DNA of 64,000 nt from assembly GCA_026710945.1 (NCBI GenBank), contig JAPOQA010000028.1, forward strand, positions 112,216 to 176,215, given 5' to 3'. The stretch's first letter is position 1, and each line of letters opens with the position of its first letter. The notes beneath the pieces are model-generated. The model saw only the letters and a list, made by a program, of their open reading frames with translations, was not told the DNA's origin and ran no database searches. The translations under genes and the position numbers were made by a program. This document shows positions 1 to 8,552 of this stretch, piece after piece. The DNA comes from Chloroflexota bacterium (GTDB lineage: Bacteria > Chloroflexota > UBA11872 > VXOZ01).

Positions 1-322
1 CCTCATCCCTGATTTGATTGTACCGCTCAACCATGCGGGTGATGAGCGGCGAATCGGGAACATTGAATGCGTCCAAGGCCCTCAGCAAGATGTCTCGCCT
101 GGCCTGCAACATGTGAAGACGACCCAGGCGCGCACGCTCCATGTCGCTCCAATACCAGTCCCGGGCCTGCAGGACGGCAGGCTGGAGTTCCTCTGCAGTC
201 ACGTCTCCCAGACTGGCGGCAAACTCGCGGCAGAGCTGGAGCCACGCCAAATCGGGATCGCTGTAAGAATCAATGATCGTGTCGTCGAGATCGAGAAGAA
301 GTGCTTTGGGCAGATCCTTCAT
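1..322 (-). CDS. HAD-superfamily hydrolase, N-terminal part
   Basis: The reading frame starts at the ATG whose complement lies at 320-322 and runs off the left edge of the window with no stop, giving 107 residues. It begins MKDLPKALLLDLDDTIIDS; DLDDT is HAD motif I (DxDxT), which carries the nucleophile and the acid/base aspartates. The following 90 residues are helical and aromatic (ARDWYWSDMERARLG), as expected for a C1 cap. The family includes phosphoglycolate-phosphatase-like enzymes and haloacid dehalogenases; the substrate cannot be told from this fragment. Motifs II to IV would lie outside the window. No neighbour is transcribed with it inside the window. Confidence 0.8.
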   Translation of the reverse strand, partial: MKDLPKALLLDLDDTIIDSYSDPDLAWLQLCREFAASLGDVTAEELQPAVLQARDWYWSDMERARLGRLHMLQARRDILLRALDAFNVPDSPLITRMVERYNQIRDE

Positions 323-581
323 GTGGGCAATTATAGTTGTGCGGACAGGATGAAGCCAGAGGAATGGTAACTACGGTGCGGATTGAGGGCGCGGCGACAC
401 GCTGCCTCGGCGTTCGGCTATACTGCACAGAACAGCGCCACTCCAAGCAAGTACGTTTGGGCAAAAATGAAGCGTGTTACGCGAAGGACTTTCCGGTAGT
501 CTTGCAGTATCTGGTGATTTAGCATGGCGCATTCTGCCTGATGAAAGCACCTCGTAGCAAAGCAAGAGAGCATGGTCGACT

Positions 582-1490
582 ATGGTTTCCTTAGCGTACG
601 ATGACGCAAACAGCGTTTACGATTTTGAGACAGCGGAATTGAAGGGTTCGCTGCGGGCGCAGTCGCCGGATCCGCAGATGGATATTCGGCATGGGATCAG
701 CGATTTGGTGCACAAGCCGAGTGGAGTCTCCATCATTCATCCCAAGTATTCGGCGCTCAATCTGTTTCGGTTGTTCGCGACTCATACGGGTCTGGGGGAA
801 CCGCGCCTGTTCGAGCGCACCGTAAGCGTGGACGGCGACACGCTGACCGTGCACTGGGGCCCCGCCGACGAGCACTTTGCCAGCATCGAGGCCGTTTACC
901 AGGTCAAGGAACCCAACCTCATCGACCTGACGATCACGGTCTGCGCCGAGGCGACGTACGAGAGCTACGAGATCTTCCTGTCGAATTACTTCGACCCGCC
1001 GCTGCTGGCGCACGTCTACCTGGCGACGGAGCGCTACACGCGCGAGCCGGGGTCTGAAGAGTTGATCGCGCCGCAGGAAAACCCGGTCTTCAAAGGCATG
1101 GGGCTGGTGTACACGCGGGATGCCCACGCGGCGCGGCGCTGTGTGGACGGCCGCTGGGAGCGCAAAGAGATGGGACACCCGACGGCGCAGTTTCGCCCCC
1201 AGCGTGAGTATGCCGTGCCGGTGGCGTTTCAGGCCGATATGGAGAAGCGCGTGGCTGCAGTGCTGATGTCGCGGCCCGAGGAGTGCTTTGCCGTCACGAG
1301 CGGCTACAACACCGACGACCCGGAAGACGCCTGGAAGGTGCAGAACCCGCTTTACCTGTCTCTGTTTGGCAGCGACTTCGTGCCGGGAACGGAGCGTACG
1401 GCCCACGTGCGGTTGGCGATTACGGCGCTGGACGACGACATGTCGCAGCCGTTGGCGTTGTACCGGCAGTTTCTGGCGGACGTGGGGTGA
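582..1490 (+). CDS. Conserved-looking protein of unknown function
   Basis: This is a 302-residue soluble protein without signal peptide or membrane segment. I do not recognise the family. The sequence is rich in alternating hydrophobic and polar stretches, with many aromatics and few long helices (for example TVSVDGDTLTVHWGPADEHF and LSNYFDPPLLAHVYL), which suggests an all-beta sandwich of the kind seen in galactose-mutarotase-like or carbohydrate-binding folds. That is an inference from pattern only. The antisense frame is also long, but this strand has natural composition and sits in the same direction as the next gene, a sugar-type oxidoreductase 395 bases downstream. The start ATG at 582 has only a weak purine stretch upstream. 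Confidence 0.6.
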   Translation: MVSLAYDDANSVYDFETAELKGSLRAQSPDPQMDIRHGISDLVHKPSGVSIIHPKYSALNLFRLFATHTGLGEPRLFERTVSVDGDTLTVHWGPADEHFASIEAVYQVKEPNLIDLTITVCAEATYESYEIFLSNYFDPPLLAHVYLATERYTREPGSEELIAPQENPVFKGMGLVYTRDAHAARRCVDGRWERKEMGHPTAQFRPQREYAVPVAFQADMEKRVAAVLMSRPEECFAVTSGYNTDDPEDAWKVQNPLYLSLFGSDFVPGTERTAHVRLAITALDDDMSQPLALYRQFLADVG

Positions 1491-1885
1491 TGAAGCTGAG
1501 GGGGGGGGCAGCGGATTAGCTGAGGCCTCTCGTGGGCCAATTGGGAATTCTGGATTTGACGGCAGGCGACTCCACCGTCACTTCCGCAGGGCTGAACACG
1601 AGGAGGAAAGAGAAGATGGATTCCCGTTTTCACGGGAATGACGGACAGATTGGCCTTCTCTTAGTAGCGCGGGGGCTCGTCCCCCGCTCCTGGGTGGGCC
1701 TGTGCTCTGTTCGAGGGAAGCATTCTGGAGATAGTCAGTGGGCCGTTGGTCACGTGGTGAAGAGAAGATGGATTCCCGTTTTCACGGGAATGACGGAAGG
1801 AAGGCATTTCCTTCGTATTGACGGAGTTGGGCACGCGAAAATGACGAAAATCAATGTTTTCGCTTAGAGATAAGGATTGCAGGGC
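1491..1885. repeat. Intergenic region with three palindromic repeats
   Basis: There is no convincing gene here. Two near-identical copies of an inverted repeat lie at about 1612-1644 and 1763-1796; each has arms ATTCCCG and CGGGAAT around a short T/C loop and is preceded by GAAGATGG and followed by GACGGA. Between them at 1664-1687 is a copy of the second repeat family, GCGGGGG-N5-CCCCCGC preceded by GTAGC. An open frame across the region only reads through these repeats and should not be called a gene. Confidence 0.8.
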
Positions 1886-3094
1886 ATGAAAAAGCTACGT
1901 ATCGCCGTGATTGGCGCGGGGTCGGGGCCGGGTGCGCGGGCGCGGGGGTGGATCGAGACCGTGGCGAAACTCACCGATCACTTTGACCTGTGCGCCATTT
2001 GTGACATCAACCCGGCGGTCGCGGAGGAAATCTCGGCAAAGCATGGCGTGAAGCAGTCCTTCACCAACGTCGCCGCTACGCTGGATGAGGCCAAGCCCGA
2101 TCTGGCGCTCATTTTGGTGCCCACCGACGGTCAGTCGGCGGTCGCCGTGGAAGCCGCCAAGCGCGGCATCAACATCATTACCGAAATTCCTTACGGCATC
2201 ACCCTGGAAGTCGGCGACGCCATTCGCGACGTGTGCCAGGAGCACGGCGTGGTCTGGGAGATTGCCGAGCAGGTCTGGCTCTGGCCGCAGGAGCAGCTCA
2301 AGGCCAAGATCGTCGAGTCCGGCTACATCGGCCAGGTCTCCATGTCACGTCTCTGGTACGCCAGCGGCAGTTACCACGGCTTCAATGCCGTGCGCATGAT
2401 CCTGCGCGATTCTGCGCGGCGCGTACTGGCCTACGTTACAGAATCGGAGACCGATCAGTACCTCACCTACGGCGGCGAGCAGGCGACGACGGTGGTCTGG
2501 GAGGCCATGTGGATCGAGTATATGCGCGGCACGATGTGCCTCTACGAGCGCGCGCCGCGGCCGTTTTCCAAGCACTCCCGGCCCAATCTCTGGGAAGTTG
2601 AAGGCTCTAGCGGCCACATTTCTGGCCGCGACGTGGTGCTGCTCGCCGGCGAACCCGATCAGCCGCAGACCATTCGCGAGCAGTATCTACGTGCTGGCGG
2701 CGAGCAAGTGCTGGACTATGTGCATCTGGACGGCACCCCCGACCTGCGCTGGGAGAATCCTTACAAGGCCTACCGCGTCGGCGATTTGGACGACGTGGCA
2801 AAGTCGGAAATTCTTACGAGCACACACCGATCGATTACGGAAGGCACGCCGGTGCAATACGGTCCGGAGGGTGCCCGCGCCGACCTGGAACTCTCCTTTG
2901 TGATGGCGGAAAGCCAGCGCCTGGGCAATACCTGGGTGGACGTGCCACTGCCGGGACCCACGGAACTCTCGAAACGCATCGAGCGCATATTTGTGGAGAC
3001 GTACGGCCACGATCCCATCGCCGGCAGCCGAGAACTGCTGGATGTGCCGATCAGCCGCTTAGGGGTCTGGTGGCCGGCGGCGCAGTGGCTTTAG
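1886..3094 (+). CDS. Gfo/Idh/MocA-family oxidoreductase, EIP variant
   Basis: The 402-residue protein has an N-terminal Rossmann domain (RIAVIGAGSGPG near residues 4-15, then an acidic residue in CDINP) and the C-terminal alpha/beta domain of this family of NAD(P)-dependent sugar, inositol or amino-sugar dehydrogenases. The usual EKP motif, whose lysine is catalytic, is replaced by TEIPYG, so the normal chemistry may be altered. The tail LGVWWPAAQWL is also unusual. I place the start at ATG 1886, nine bases after TAAGGA; TTG at 1877 is the alternative. It is one of six family members in this window and the only one with the lysine missing. No operon partner is evident; the substrate is unknown. 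Confidence 0.85.
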   Translation: MKKLRIAVIGAGSGPGARARGWIETVAKLTDHFDLCAICDINPAVAEEISAKHGVKQSFTNVAATLDEAKPDLALILVPTDGQSAVAVEAAKRGINIITEIPYGITLEVGDAIRDVCQEHGVVWEIAEQVWLWPQEQLKAKIVESGYIGQVSMSRLWYASGSYHGFNAVRMILRDSARRVLAYVTESETDQYLTYGGEQATTVVWEAMWIEYMRGTMCLYERAPRPFSKHSRPNLWEVEGSSGHISGRDVVLLAGEPDQPQTIREQYLRAGGEQVLDYVHLDGTPDLRWENPYKAYRVGDLDDVAKSEILTSTHRSITEGTPVQYGPEGARADLELSFVMAESQRLGNTWVDVPLPGPTELSKRIERIFVETYGHDPIAGSRELLDVPISRLGVWWPAAQWL

Positions 3095-3232
3095 GGGTAC
3101 AATACCCAAGCAAGCTTCCTCTGCTGTCTCTTGAAATCCCTTCGTGGCCTCAATTATCCAATAAGGATTGGCAACCTTTGAAAGGCTGGGCACAACCCGT
3201 TTGCCATGCCCTACCATGCCACATCTAAGCTG

Positions 3233-3241
3233 TGCTATAAT
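3233..3241 (+). promoter_or_regulatory. Probable extended -10 promoter
   Basis: TGCTATAAT is a perfect extended -10 box (TGn plus TATAAT) 41 bases before the start codon of the GIY-YIG-like gene. No good -35 box is seen at the proper distance, which is typical for extended -10 promoters. Confidence 0.5.
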
Positions 3242-3281
3242 GGGAAAAGGCGCACGTTGCACTGCCCATGGAGGGTAGCCC

Positions 3282-3848
3282 ATGAATTCAAGATCCGAAG
3301 ACTTCGTATCTCTCAAGACTCTTGCGAACGAACTAAATATGGAACGCTCCAACTTGCTCAAATACGTCAAGAGTAAGACATCCATCAATCTCCGAAAGCG
3401 TCGGACCGCTGATTCAAGAAATCAGCCTGCCATTGTATTCACACCAGAAGAAGCAGAGTTGATTCGTAAGCAAAGGGAGCGCGAAGGCTATGGATCGACT
3501 GCGACAATCCCTACCTCTGACAATGGCGAATTCTACATAATTCAACTTGTGCCAGAACTTGATCCGAATCGCCTTAAGCTTGGATTTGCCGAAAACCTAG
3601 CCAACCGGTTGTCACAGCATCGAACCGCTGCTCCTACTGCTACTATTCTAACGTCGTGGCCCTGCAAGCGGTCATGGGAAACGACGGTTATGGATGCACT
3701 TACAATTAAGCACTGTCGCTTGATTTCGAACGAGGTCTTTGAATGCAATTCTCACGAGGAACTCTTGAAGTCTGCGGAATCACTGTTTGAGCTTCTGCCT
3801 GACCCGAGTGACAGTCCCCGCTTATCCAAACACTCACCACACGGCTAG
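3282..3848 (+). CDS. HTH plus GIY-YIG-like (T5orf172/MUG113-type) protein
   Basis: This is a 188-residue protein in two parts. Residues 8-45 (VSLKTLANELNMERSNLLKY) look like a MerR- or excisionase-type helix-turn-helix. Residues 84-150 carry the pattern FYIIQL, then LKLGFAENLANRLSQHRT, then SWPCKRSWETTVMDAL, which fits the GIY-YIG nuclease core of the T5orf172/MUG113 group: a tyrosine-containing first strand, a glycine and arginine helix and a downstream acidic helix. The first-strand motif is YII rather than GIY, and the order of catalytic residues is only inferred. The gene is visibly AT-richer than its neighbours, has its own promoter and a good GGAGG site seven bases before ATG, and may have been acquired. 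It could act as a site-specific DNA-binding nuclease; no target is visible. Confidence 0.6.
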   Translation: MNSRSEDFVSLKTLANELNMERSNLLKYVKSKTSINLRKRRTADSRNQPAIVFTPEEAELIRKQREREGYGSTATIPTSDNGEFYIIQLVPELDPNRLKLGFAENLANRLSQHRTAAPTATILTSWPCKRSWETTVMDALTIKHCRLISNEVFECNSHEELLKSAESLFELLPDPSDSPRLSKHSPHG

Positions 3849-4055
3849 TTGGCAAAGTGAAGTACTGCTAGCTATTACGTGGTTCAGCAGCTTTCAATTG
3901 AATTCCCCCTTTGATCCAGTCATCGAGTAACTGTGAAACCGCCTGAATACCTTTGTTGCGCCTAAGATGGATCGGGCGGGGCGTCTGTCCTCACTCTCTG
4001 TGCGGAGACGTGCCCATCCTTTCATTCACGCAAAGGGCCAGTGCTAGCACCTAGT

Positions 4056-5102
4056 CTAAGCACCACTTGAAGCGGAGGCTGTCGCCGCCGCGAAGGTGTA
4101 CTCTACAAACTCGTTCTGGCAGGGATACCCCCGTGCGATGAGCATACGGCGCTCGGCGGGGATCATCACGTAGCCGATGACGCTATGCATGACCGGCCCA
4201 TGCTGGCACATGGACGTCGGATCGGCGTGCGCGCGTGCGATCGCAATCACCTGATCCAGGGTGTGCGGCTGCTCGGCGGTGAGTTTCTCCAAGAGGTCGT
4301 AGCGGCCGCGGCTGTTGGCCATGAAAGACTCATTGTCCGTGCGGAGCATGGGTATTACGTTGTCGACCAAGCAGTGGTTGGAGGCCCAGATGGCGTGGTC
4401 GTCGAGGCGGCGCACGCCCATGGCCGTGGGAGTACGTTCTACCACCGCGCCGTTGCCCCCGGGATCGGTGAAGACCATGTTGTGGCCGTGGCACATGATA
4501 GGCGTGCGTTCGACCAAAGCAAGAGCGCCGTCCACGTCATCGGGATACTGCAGAAAGTAACGCAAAACGACGTTTGCGGGCAGCCCGCGGTCCCAGTCAC
4601 TATCGGTATTCTGCAGACTACCGCCGCCGTACGTAAGTCCTGACTCATTGATGCCGGCGTTCATCCACACGGTGCCGGCCCAGGTAACGCCAATGAAGTC
4701 ATTGCCGGATTCAGGATGGCCTTCCAAGTAGACGTGAAACTTCAGGGCTTCAAGGCTCACGTCATTGGACTTATAGTGTACGACGCCGTGTTCGGGCGTA
4801 ACCAGCACAAAGTTTGTGCACGCTTGCTGCATGCGGCTTAATTCCTGGCATGAGTTGTAAGCAAGTAAGTCTGTAAAGGATACGTTCGCGCCGTCGGCAA
4901 TGCCGTGAAGTTCCTCAAGCGCTTCCGGGAAAACCTTCTCCATGTTGCGCTCAACCTGCGCGAGCACCCGTGTTGAGTGATCGGCGTCAAACCTCCCCTC
5001 AGGGACCACCATCTCAATGGCGGCCGCCACCAGATCCGCAAAGGACTCGCCGTGCTGGCGACCCATCTCGTACGGTGTACCGCTCAGAACTACCTTACGC
5101 AT
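4056..5102 (-). CDS. C45-family autoproteolytic acyltransferase/hydrolase
   Basis: This 348-residue protein belongs to the Ntn-hydrolase group of acyl-CoA:6-aminopenicillanate acyltransferases (peptidase family C45). The N-terminal part GTPYEMGRQHGE is the family signature, and the expected nucleophile is the cysteine in QQACTNFVLV near residue 95, which becomes the new N-terminus after self-cleavage. Further family features are VHYKSNDVS, GVTWAGTVWMNAGINESGL and CHGHNMVF. Bacterial relatives act on N-acyl amides; the substrate here is unknown. There is no signal peptide, so it is probably cytoplasmic. GGAGGG lies about eight bases before the ATG. It converges with the GIY-YIG-like gene across 207 bases in which I see nothing. 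Confidence 0.85.
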   Translation of the reverse strand: MRKVVLSGTPYEMGRQHGESFADLVAAAIEMVVPEGRFDADHSTRVLAQVERNMEKVFPEALEELHGIADGANVSFTDLLAYNSCQELSRMQQACTNFVLVTPEHGVVHYKSNDVSLEALKFHVYLEGHPESGNDFIGVTWAGTVWMNAGINESGLTYGGGSLQNTDSDWDRGLPANVVLRYFLQYPDDVDGALALVERTPIMCHGHNMVFTDPGGNGAVVERTPTAMGVRRLDDHAIWASNHCLVDNVIPMLRTDNESFMANSRGRYDLLEKLTAEQPHTLDQVIAIARAHADPTSMCQHGPVMHSVIGYVMIPAERRMLIARGYPCQNEFVEYTFAAATASASSGA

Positions 5103-5602
5103 TGCTTTGCCCTCCTCGGCTGCAAAGTGCCCGTGCCTTGTCTACGTTAACGTTCGCCGCTTCCACCAAGAGGCGGGGGACAAGCCCCCGCGCTACGCAT
5201 TCAATCCCGTTGCTTGCGCAAGTTCATCCCATGTCCAACATGGTACTGGTGTGCACTCGGAGTAACTTGAAATAGCCTGTGCTGGACATGATCCAGTATC
5301 AACTACTCTTTCACCAAGCATCGTATGTGTCAATAGTCTCTTTCTTCTCCAGTAGACTTTTGCATGGTATCTGCCGGAGGCGCAAGGACTACCCCTTCTC
5401 ACCAAGAACCCATTGCGTGACAGCTTCCAACAGCAAGATTCGGGCCGGTCTAGCACCAATTTCCCCTCACCCCGGCCCTCTCCCCAGGGAGAAGGAGTAA
5501 TCCGCGCCTGCCGCCTAGGTTGGGCGAGGATCTCCCCAGGGAGAGGGAGCATTCCCGCCAGCAGGCTCGGATTGTGCCTAGGTCACCCAAGGAGGCTTGC
5601 GG
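5103..5602. repeat. Intergenic region with GC-hairpin and CTCTCCCC-type repeats
   Basis: There is no gene in these 500 bases. At 5173-5196 is an inverted copy of the GCGGGGG-N5-CCCCCGC repeat. At 5463-5496 and around 5528-5552 are copies of the CCCTCACCCC...CTCTCCCCAGGGAG family, which recurs at 14.1-14.7, 25.0, 43.3 and 44.4 kb. These short frames translate into PSPQGEG-like peptides, which are repeat artefacts. Confidence 0.75.
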
Positions 5603-6844
5603 CTACGCGGCGGCAAGATACGGTGCCAGCACGTCGCCGAGCAGCTCTTCCAGATAGGGCGTCACATTCCAGAACTGCTTCAATTGCATATATTCTTGAA
5701 TGGCGGCGCTATCGCCAGGCGCCTGCGTCTTCACAGCGCGGATCAGCAGGTTTCTCGACGTGTGCTCCGGAGAAACGAATTCCACAACGTCCGTGCGGTA
5801 GCCCATTATCCGCAGCACAAGCGCGCGGAAAGCATCGGTAAGAATGTCCGCGGTGCGTTGTTTGAGGATGCCGTGCCGCAAGACAGGTTGAAAGAGCGGA
5901 TGCTGGACCCGGTCGTGCAGTTCGTGCTGGCAGCAAGGCGCCGCCAAAATCACGCTGCCCTGCCAGCGAATGCCTTGCGCAATGGCCTCGTCAGTGGCGG
6001 TGTCGCAGGCATGGAGACTCAGAATGACGTCCGGCGGCGTTGCCGGTTCAAAGTCCGCAATCGCGGCTTCGTGAAAAGACAGTCCGTCCCACTGCAGCGA
6101 CTCCTGAAGCCGTCGACACTTGCCAATGATTTCCGCATCAGAATCTACTCCAACAACCTGCGCAGGGCGTTCTTGGATGTGGGCAGAGTAGTGGTACGCG
6201 GCAAAAGTGAGGTAGGCGCTGCCGCAACCACAGTCGATGATGGTGAGGGGCCGTCCGGACTCGTCCGCCGCCGGCAGAACATGACTGAAGAGTTCCAGGA
6301 ATGCATTGACTTGCCGAAACTTGCCGCGCATCGCGGGACGAACGTTGCCCGCGCGGTCGGTTACGCCGGTTGTCCATAAGAACGTATCCGGCTTCCCTAC
6401 AGGCAACGGATGCTGCTTTGTGCGGTTATGGGCCAGATCGGGCTGGGTCTGTTGGCGTGATGGCTTGCCTTGTGAGATAAGCGCCTTGCCTTTCTTGGTG
6501 AGACGCACGTGGAGATCGCCGGTCGTGGCTTGCACGTGAAATTGACTGAAAGGCGCAGCGAGGACCTCAGTTAGCTCGGCATCGCTGGCGGCGCTGGCGC
6601 AGTTCTTGGTCAACGCCTTCCTGCCGTCGAAGTAGGTGAACTGCAAACAGCGTTCGCCTTTGACGGCGACCGGACGCACCGTTACCTTTTGCCACGGCGG
6701 CACGCCGCCGCGCGCCTTGCCGCTTGCGGTCAATTGCAGGAAGGTGTCTTCCCGGTTCACCGCACCGCGGATTTTGGCGCGGAAGTCTTCCGTTTGAGGT
6801 TCAGCAGACACTGTGGATGAGTTTGAACTGTGTGTTCGCTCCAT
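5603..6844 (-). CDS. Class I SAM-dependent methyltransferase (Methyltransf_32 type)
   Basis: This is a 413-residue protein. The C-terminal half is a methyltransferase fold: SAM motif I IIDCGCGSAYLTF near residues 203-215, an acidic residue after strand 2 in VVGVDSD, then ILSLHACDTATDEAI and LAAPCCQHEL, which together match the Methyltransf_32 family. Members are often annotated as possible RNA methyltransferases; the substrate is not known here. The N-terminal half (about 150 residues, including VRPVAVKGERCLQFTYFDG and LHVRLTKKGKALIS) is a separate domain that may bind nucleic acid. I start it at ATG 6844, two bases after the pyrE stop; GTG 6847 would overlap that stop. It is thus translationally coupled to pyrE. 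Confidence 0.85.
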   Translation of the reverse strand: MERTHSSNSSTVSAEPQTEDFRAKIRGAVNREDTFLQLTASGKARGGVPPWQKVTVRPVAVKGERCLQFTYFDGRKALTKNCASAASDAELTEVLAAPFSQFHVQATTGDLHVRLTKKGKALISQGKPSRQQTQPDLAHNRTKQHPLPVGKPDTFLWTTGVTDRAGNVRPAMRGKFRQVNAFLELFSHVLPAADESGRPLTIIDCGCGSAYLTFAAYHYSAHIQERPAQVVGVDSDAEIIGKCRRLQESLQWDGLSFHEAAIADFEPATPPDVILSLHACDTATDEAIAQGIRWQGSVILAAPCCQHELHDRVQHPLFQPVLRHGILKQRTADILTDAFRALVLRIMGYRTDVVEFVSPEHTSRNLLIRAVKTQAPGDSAAIQEYMQLKQFWNVTPYLEELLGDVLAPYLAAA

Positions 6845-6846
6845 CA

Positions 6847-7503
6847 CTAAAGAGCAGAATCCTCGAGCGCTTCCGGTGTGCGGTGCGTGCGGATGTACTC
6901 AAGGCTGCGGCGGTACTGGTCTTCCGTGATGAGCTGCTTGGACATGTAGAGGTTGAGCATGACTTCAAGGCGCAGGATGGGGTAGAGATTGTAGCCGTGT
7001 CGCTTGAGCCGCGCTTCGCCGCCTTGATCGCGGTCGACGAGGACGATGGCATCGCGCACGACAAGCCCGGCTTCTTCCAAGACCGCGGCGGTCTCCAGAA
7101 TACTGCCGCCGGACGTAATCAGGTCGTCAATGATGAGTACGGTCTCGCCAGCGTCATAGCGCCCTTCAATCCGGTGCTGCCCGCTCTCGCTGCGCGCGTA
7201 GATCATGGGAATATTCGTGGCCAGAGAGAAGGCGGTAGCCAAGTGCAGTCCGCCGAAAGGGACACCCGCCACGAGGGTGAAGGGATGGATCTTGGGATGC
7301 CGCATGGCTTGGCCGGAGCTTGTCTCCTGGGCAATGAGCTGCGCTGCGGCGCGCAGCGAATGCGGATTGCTCACCAAGACCCGGGGGTCGATATAGATTG
7401 GTGAATGCACCGTTGTGCGGCCAAGGGTATAGTCACCAAAGCGCACGCCGCCTAGATTGAAGATTTCCTCAGCGAGCCACAAGTTCGATACGGGCTGCTC
7501 CAC
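6847..7503 (-). CDS. pyrE: Orotate phosphoribosyltransferase
   Basis: The enzyme joins orotate to PRPP to make OMP in de novo pyrimidine synthesis. The PRPP-binding loop VLIIDDLITSGGSI is intact, and the substrate region FGDYTLGRTTVHSPIYID and the AGVPFGGLHLA loop fit the family. Length is about 218 residues from GTG 7503, which has AAAGGG seven bases upstream; an ATG at 7530 gives nine more residues but lacks a ribosome site. The C-terminal helical extension after ILRLEVML (LYMSKQLITEDQYRRSLEYI) is typical of longer bacterial forms. The methyltransferase gene follows at two bases. No attenuator or PyrR site was recognised upstream. Confidence 0.93.
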   Translation of the reverse strand: MEQPVSNLWLAEEIFNLGGVRFGDYTLGRTTVHSPIYIDPRVLVSNPHSLRAAAQLIAQETSSGQAMRHPKIHPFTLVAGVPFGGLHLATAFSLATNIPMIYARSESGQHRIEGRYDAGETVLIIDDLITSGGSILETAAVLEEAGLVVRDAIVLVDRDQGGEARLKRHGYNLYPILRLEVMLNLYMSKQLITEDQYRRSLEYIRTHRTPEALEDSAL

Positions 7504-7530
7504 GTCTATCCCTTTCCCCAACAGAGTCAT

Positions 7531-7928
7531 ATCCAGTCGGACATACCATTATCCGTCACGAGCAACGCGAATGTCAATTGGGTCGCTTGGCGTTGGCGAG
7601 CACTTGCGCATCCGGCCGGGAATGCCCGAGTTTCGCAATTGCTCTTGCCGCTGCGGCTCTGGCGTGACCGTGCTCCACCGACGAGAGCGCCGAAACTATA
7701 CAATTGTCATGCGGGAGAGCGTGTGCGTGACCCGTTCGCCCTACTCGTATCATTGACAGGTTGTTGTGCAAAAAGTGATGCTTCTGAGCTCGCGACCGGC
7801 CGAACTGAGCGCAAGACCCACACCCCGCATTGCCGTGAACCCGTGCCCAAATCTCTTGCTGGGTGCAAGGCGATATGGTAGCATGAACTCACTCATTGCC
7901 ATGGCCCTCCCCGAGTGTAAGGATTCGT
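7531..7928. other. Intergenic region, nothing recognised
   Basis: This is the divergent space between pyrE (minus strand) and the membrane protein at 7929. Several short open frames overlap on both strands but none has a ribosome site or recognisable sequence. Promoters for both directions must lie here; I could not identify them with confidence. Confidence 0.5.
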
Positions 7929-8522
7929 ATGGCGTCCCCGCCAAAGCAGCCTCAGTCGCGGCGCGTGGGCCTTCGCAAGCAGTACTCCCCAGCATCTGCT
8001 GCGTTGAAAACGCCTCGTCTCGAGTCTATTCTTACTACCAATAAGAGTCCCGGCGCGAAGATCACAAACTGGTCGACTCCCGCGGCACCGGCCCGGCGTC
8101 CTCGGCAACGGCGCATACCCGCTTCGGTACGGTCGTTCTCGCTGCGCCGGCTCATGCCCGCTTGGCTGGTGTCGTCGTTAGTTATCATAGCCCTTATTGC
8201 TGCAAGCTGGCTTACACTGCTCTGGGTGATGGTTACCCAAGATCCGGCTCAAAGCAGTAGCCGCTTGATCTTCGTTATCAGTGTCTTCGTCACCACCTTC
8301 GTCACAAGCTTGCCTGTCATGCACCGCGTATTTTCGCGCTTTGCGCCGTCGCGGTTACAGCAGGGCAATCCGGTACTGGTTGCCGGTCACTCGTTTCTGC
8401 TGGCGAGCATCATTGTGGCCAACTTGAGCCTCATGCTCGTGGGAAGCTGGAACGTGACGATGTTCATCCTCATTGCCGTGCTTGCGGCTGTCGTCGAGTC
8501 GCTCTTCTTGGCACGCAAGTAA
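7929..8522 (+). CDS. Small integral membrane protein of unknown function
   Basis: From ATG 7929 (TAAGGA six bases upstream) the protein has 197 residues. The first 75 are basic, proline- and serine-rich and probably disordered and cytoplasmic. Four membrane segments follow: LVSSLVIIALIAASWLTLLWV, FVISVFVTTFVTSLPV, SFLLASIIVANLSLMLVG and MFILIAVLAAVVESLFLA. The architecture of a long basic tail followed by four short helices recalls small uncharacterised membrane proteins; I do not recognise a family. It precedes a methyltransferase by 30 bases in the same direction and may be cotranscribed with it. Confidence 0.65.
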   Translation: MASPPKQPQSRRVGLRKQYSPASAALKTPRLESILTTNKSPGAKITNWSTPAAPARRPRQRRIPASVRSFSLRRLMPAWLVSSLVIIALIAASWLTLLWVMVTQDPAQSSSRLIFVISVFVTTFVTSLPVMHRVFSRFAPSRLQQGNPVLVAGHSFLLASIIVANLSLMLVGSWNVTMFILIAVLAAVVESLFLARK

Positions 8523-8552
8523 ATTCACGAGAAGACCTCGTAAGCGGGTATT

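Noticed and set aside
1532..1867. Open frame over the ATTCCCG repeats
   Set aside because: It encodes MDSRFHGNDG-type peptide, a well-known translation of this repeat family, and has no homologous domain.
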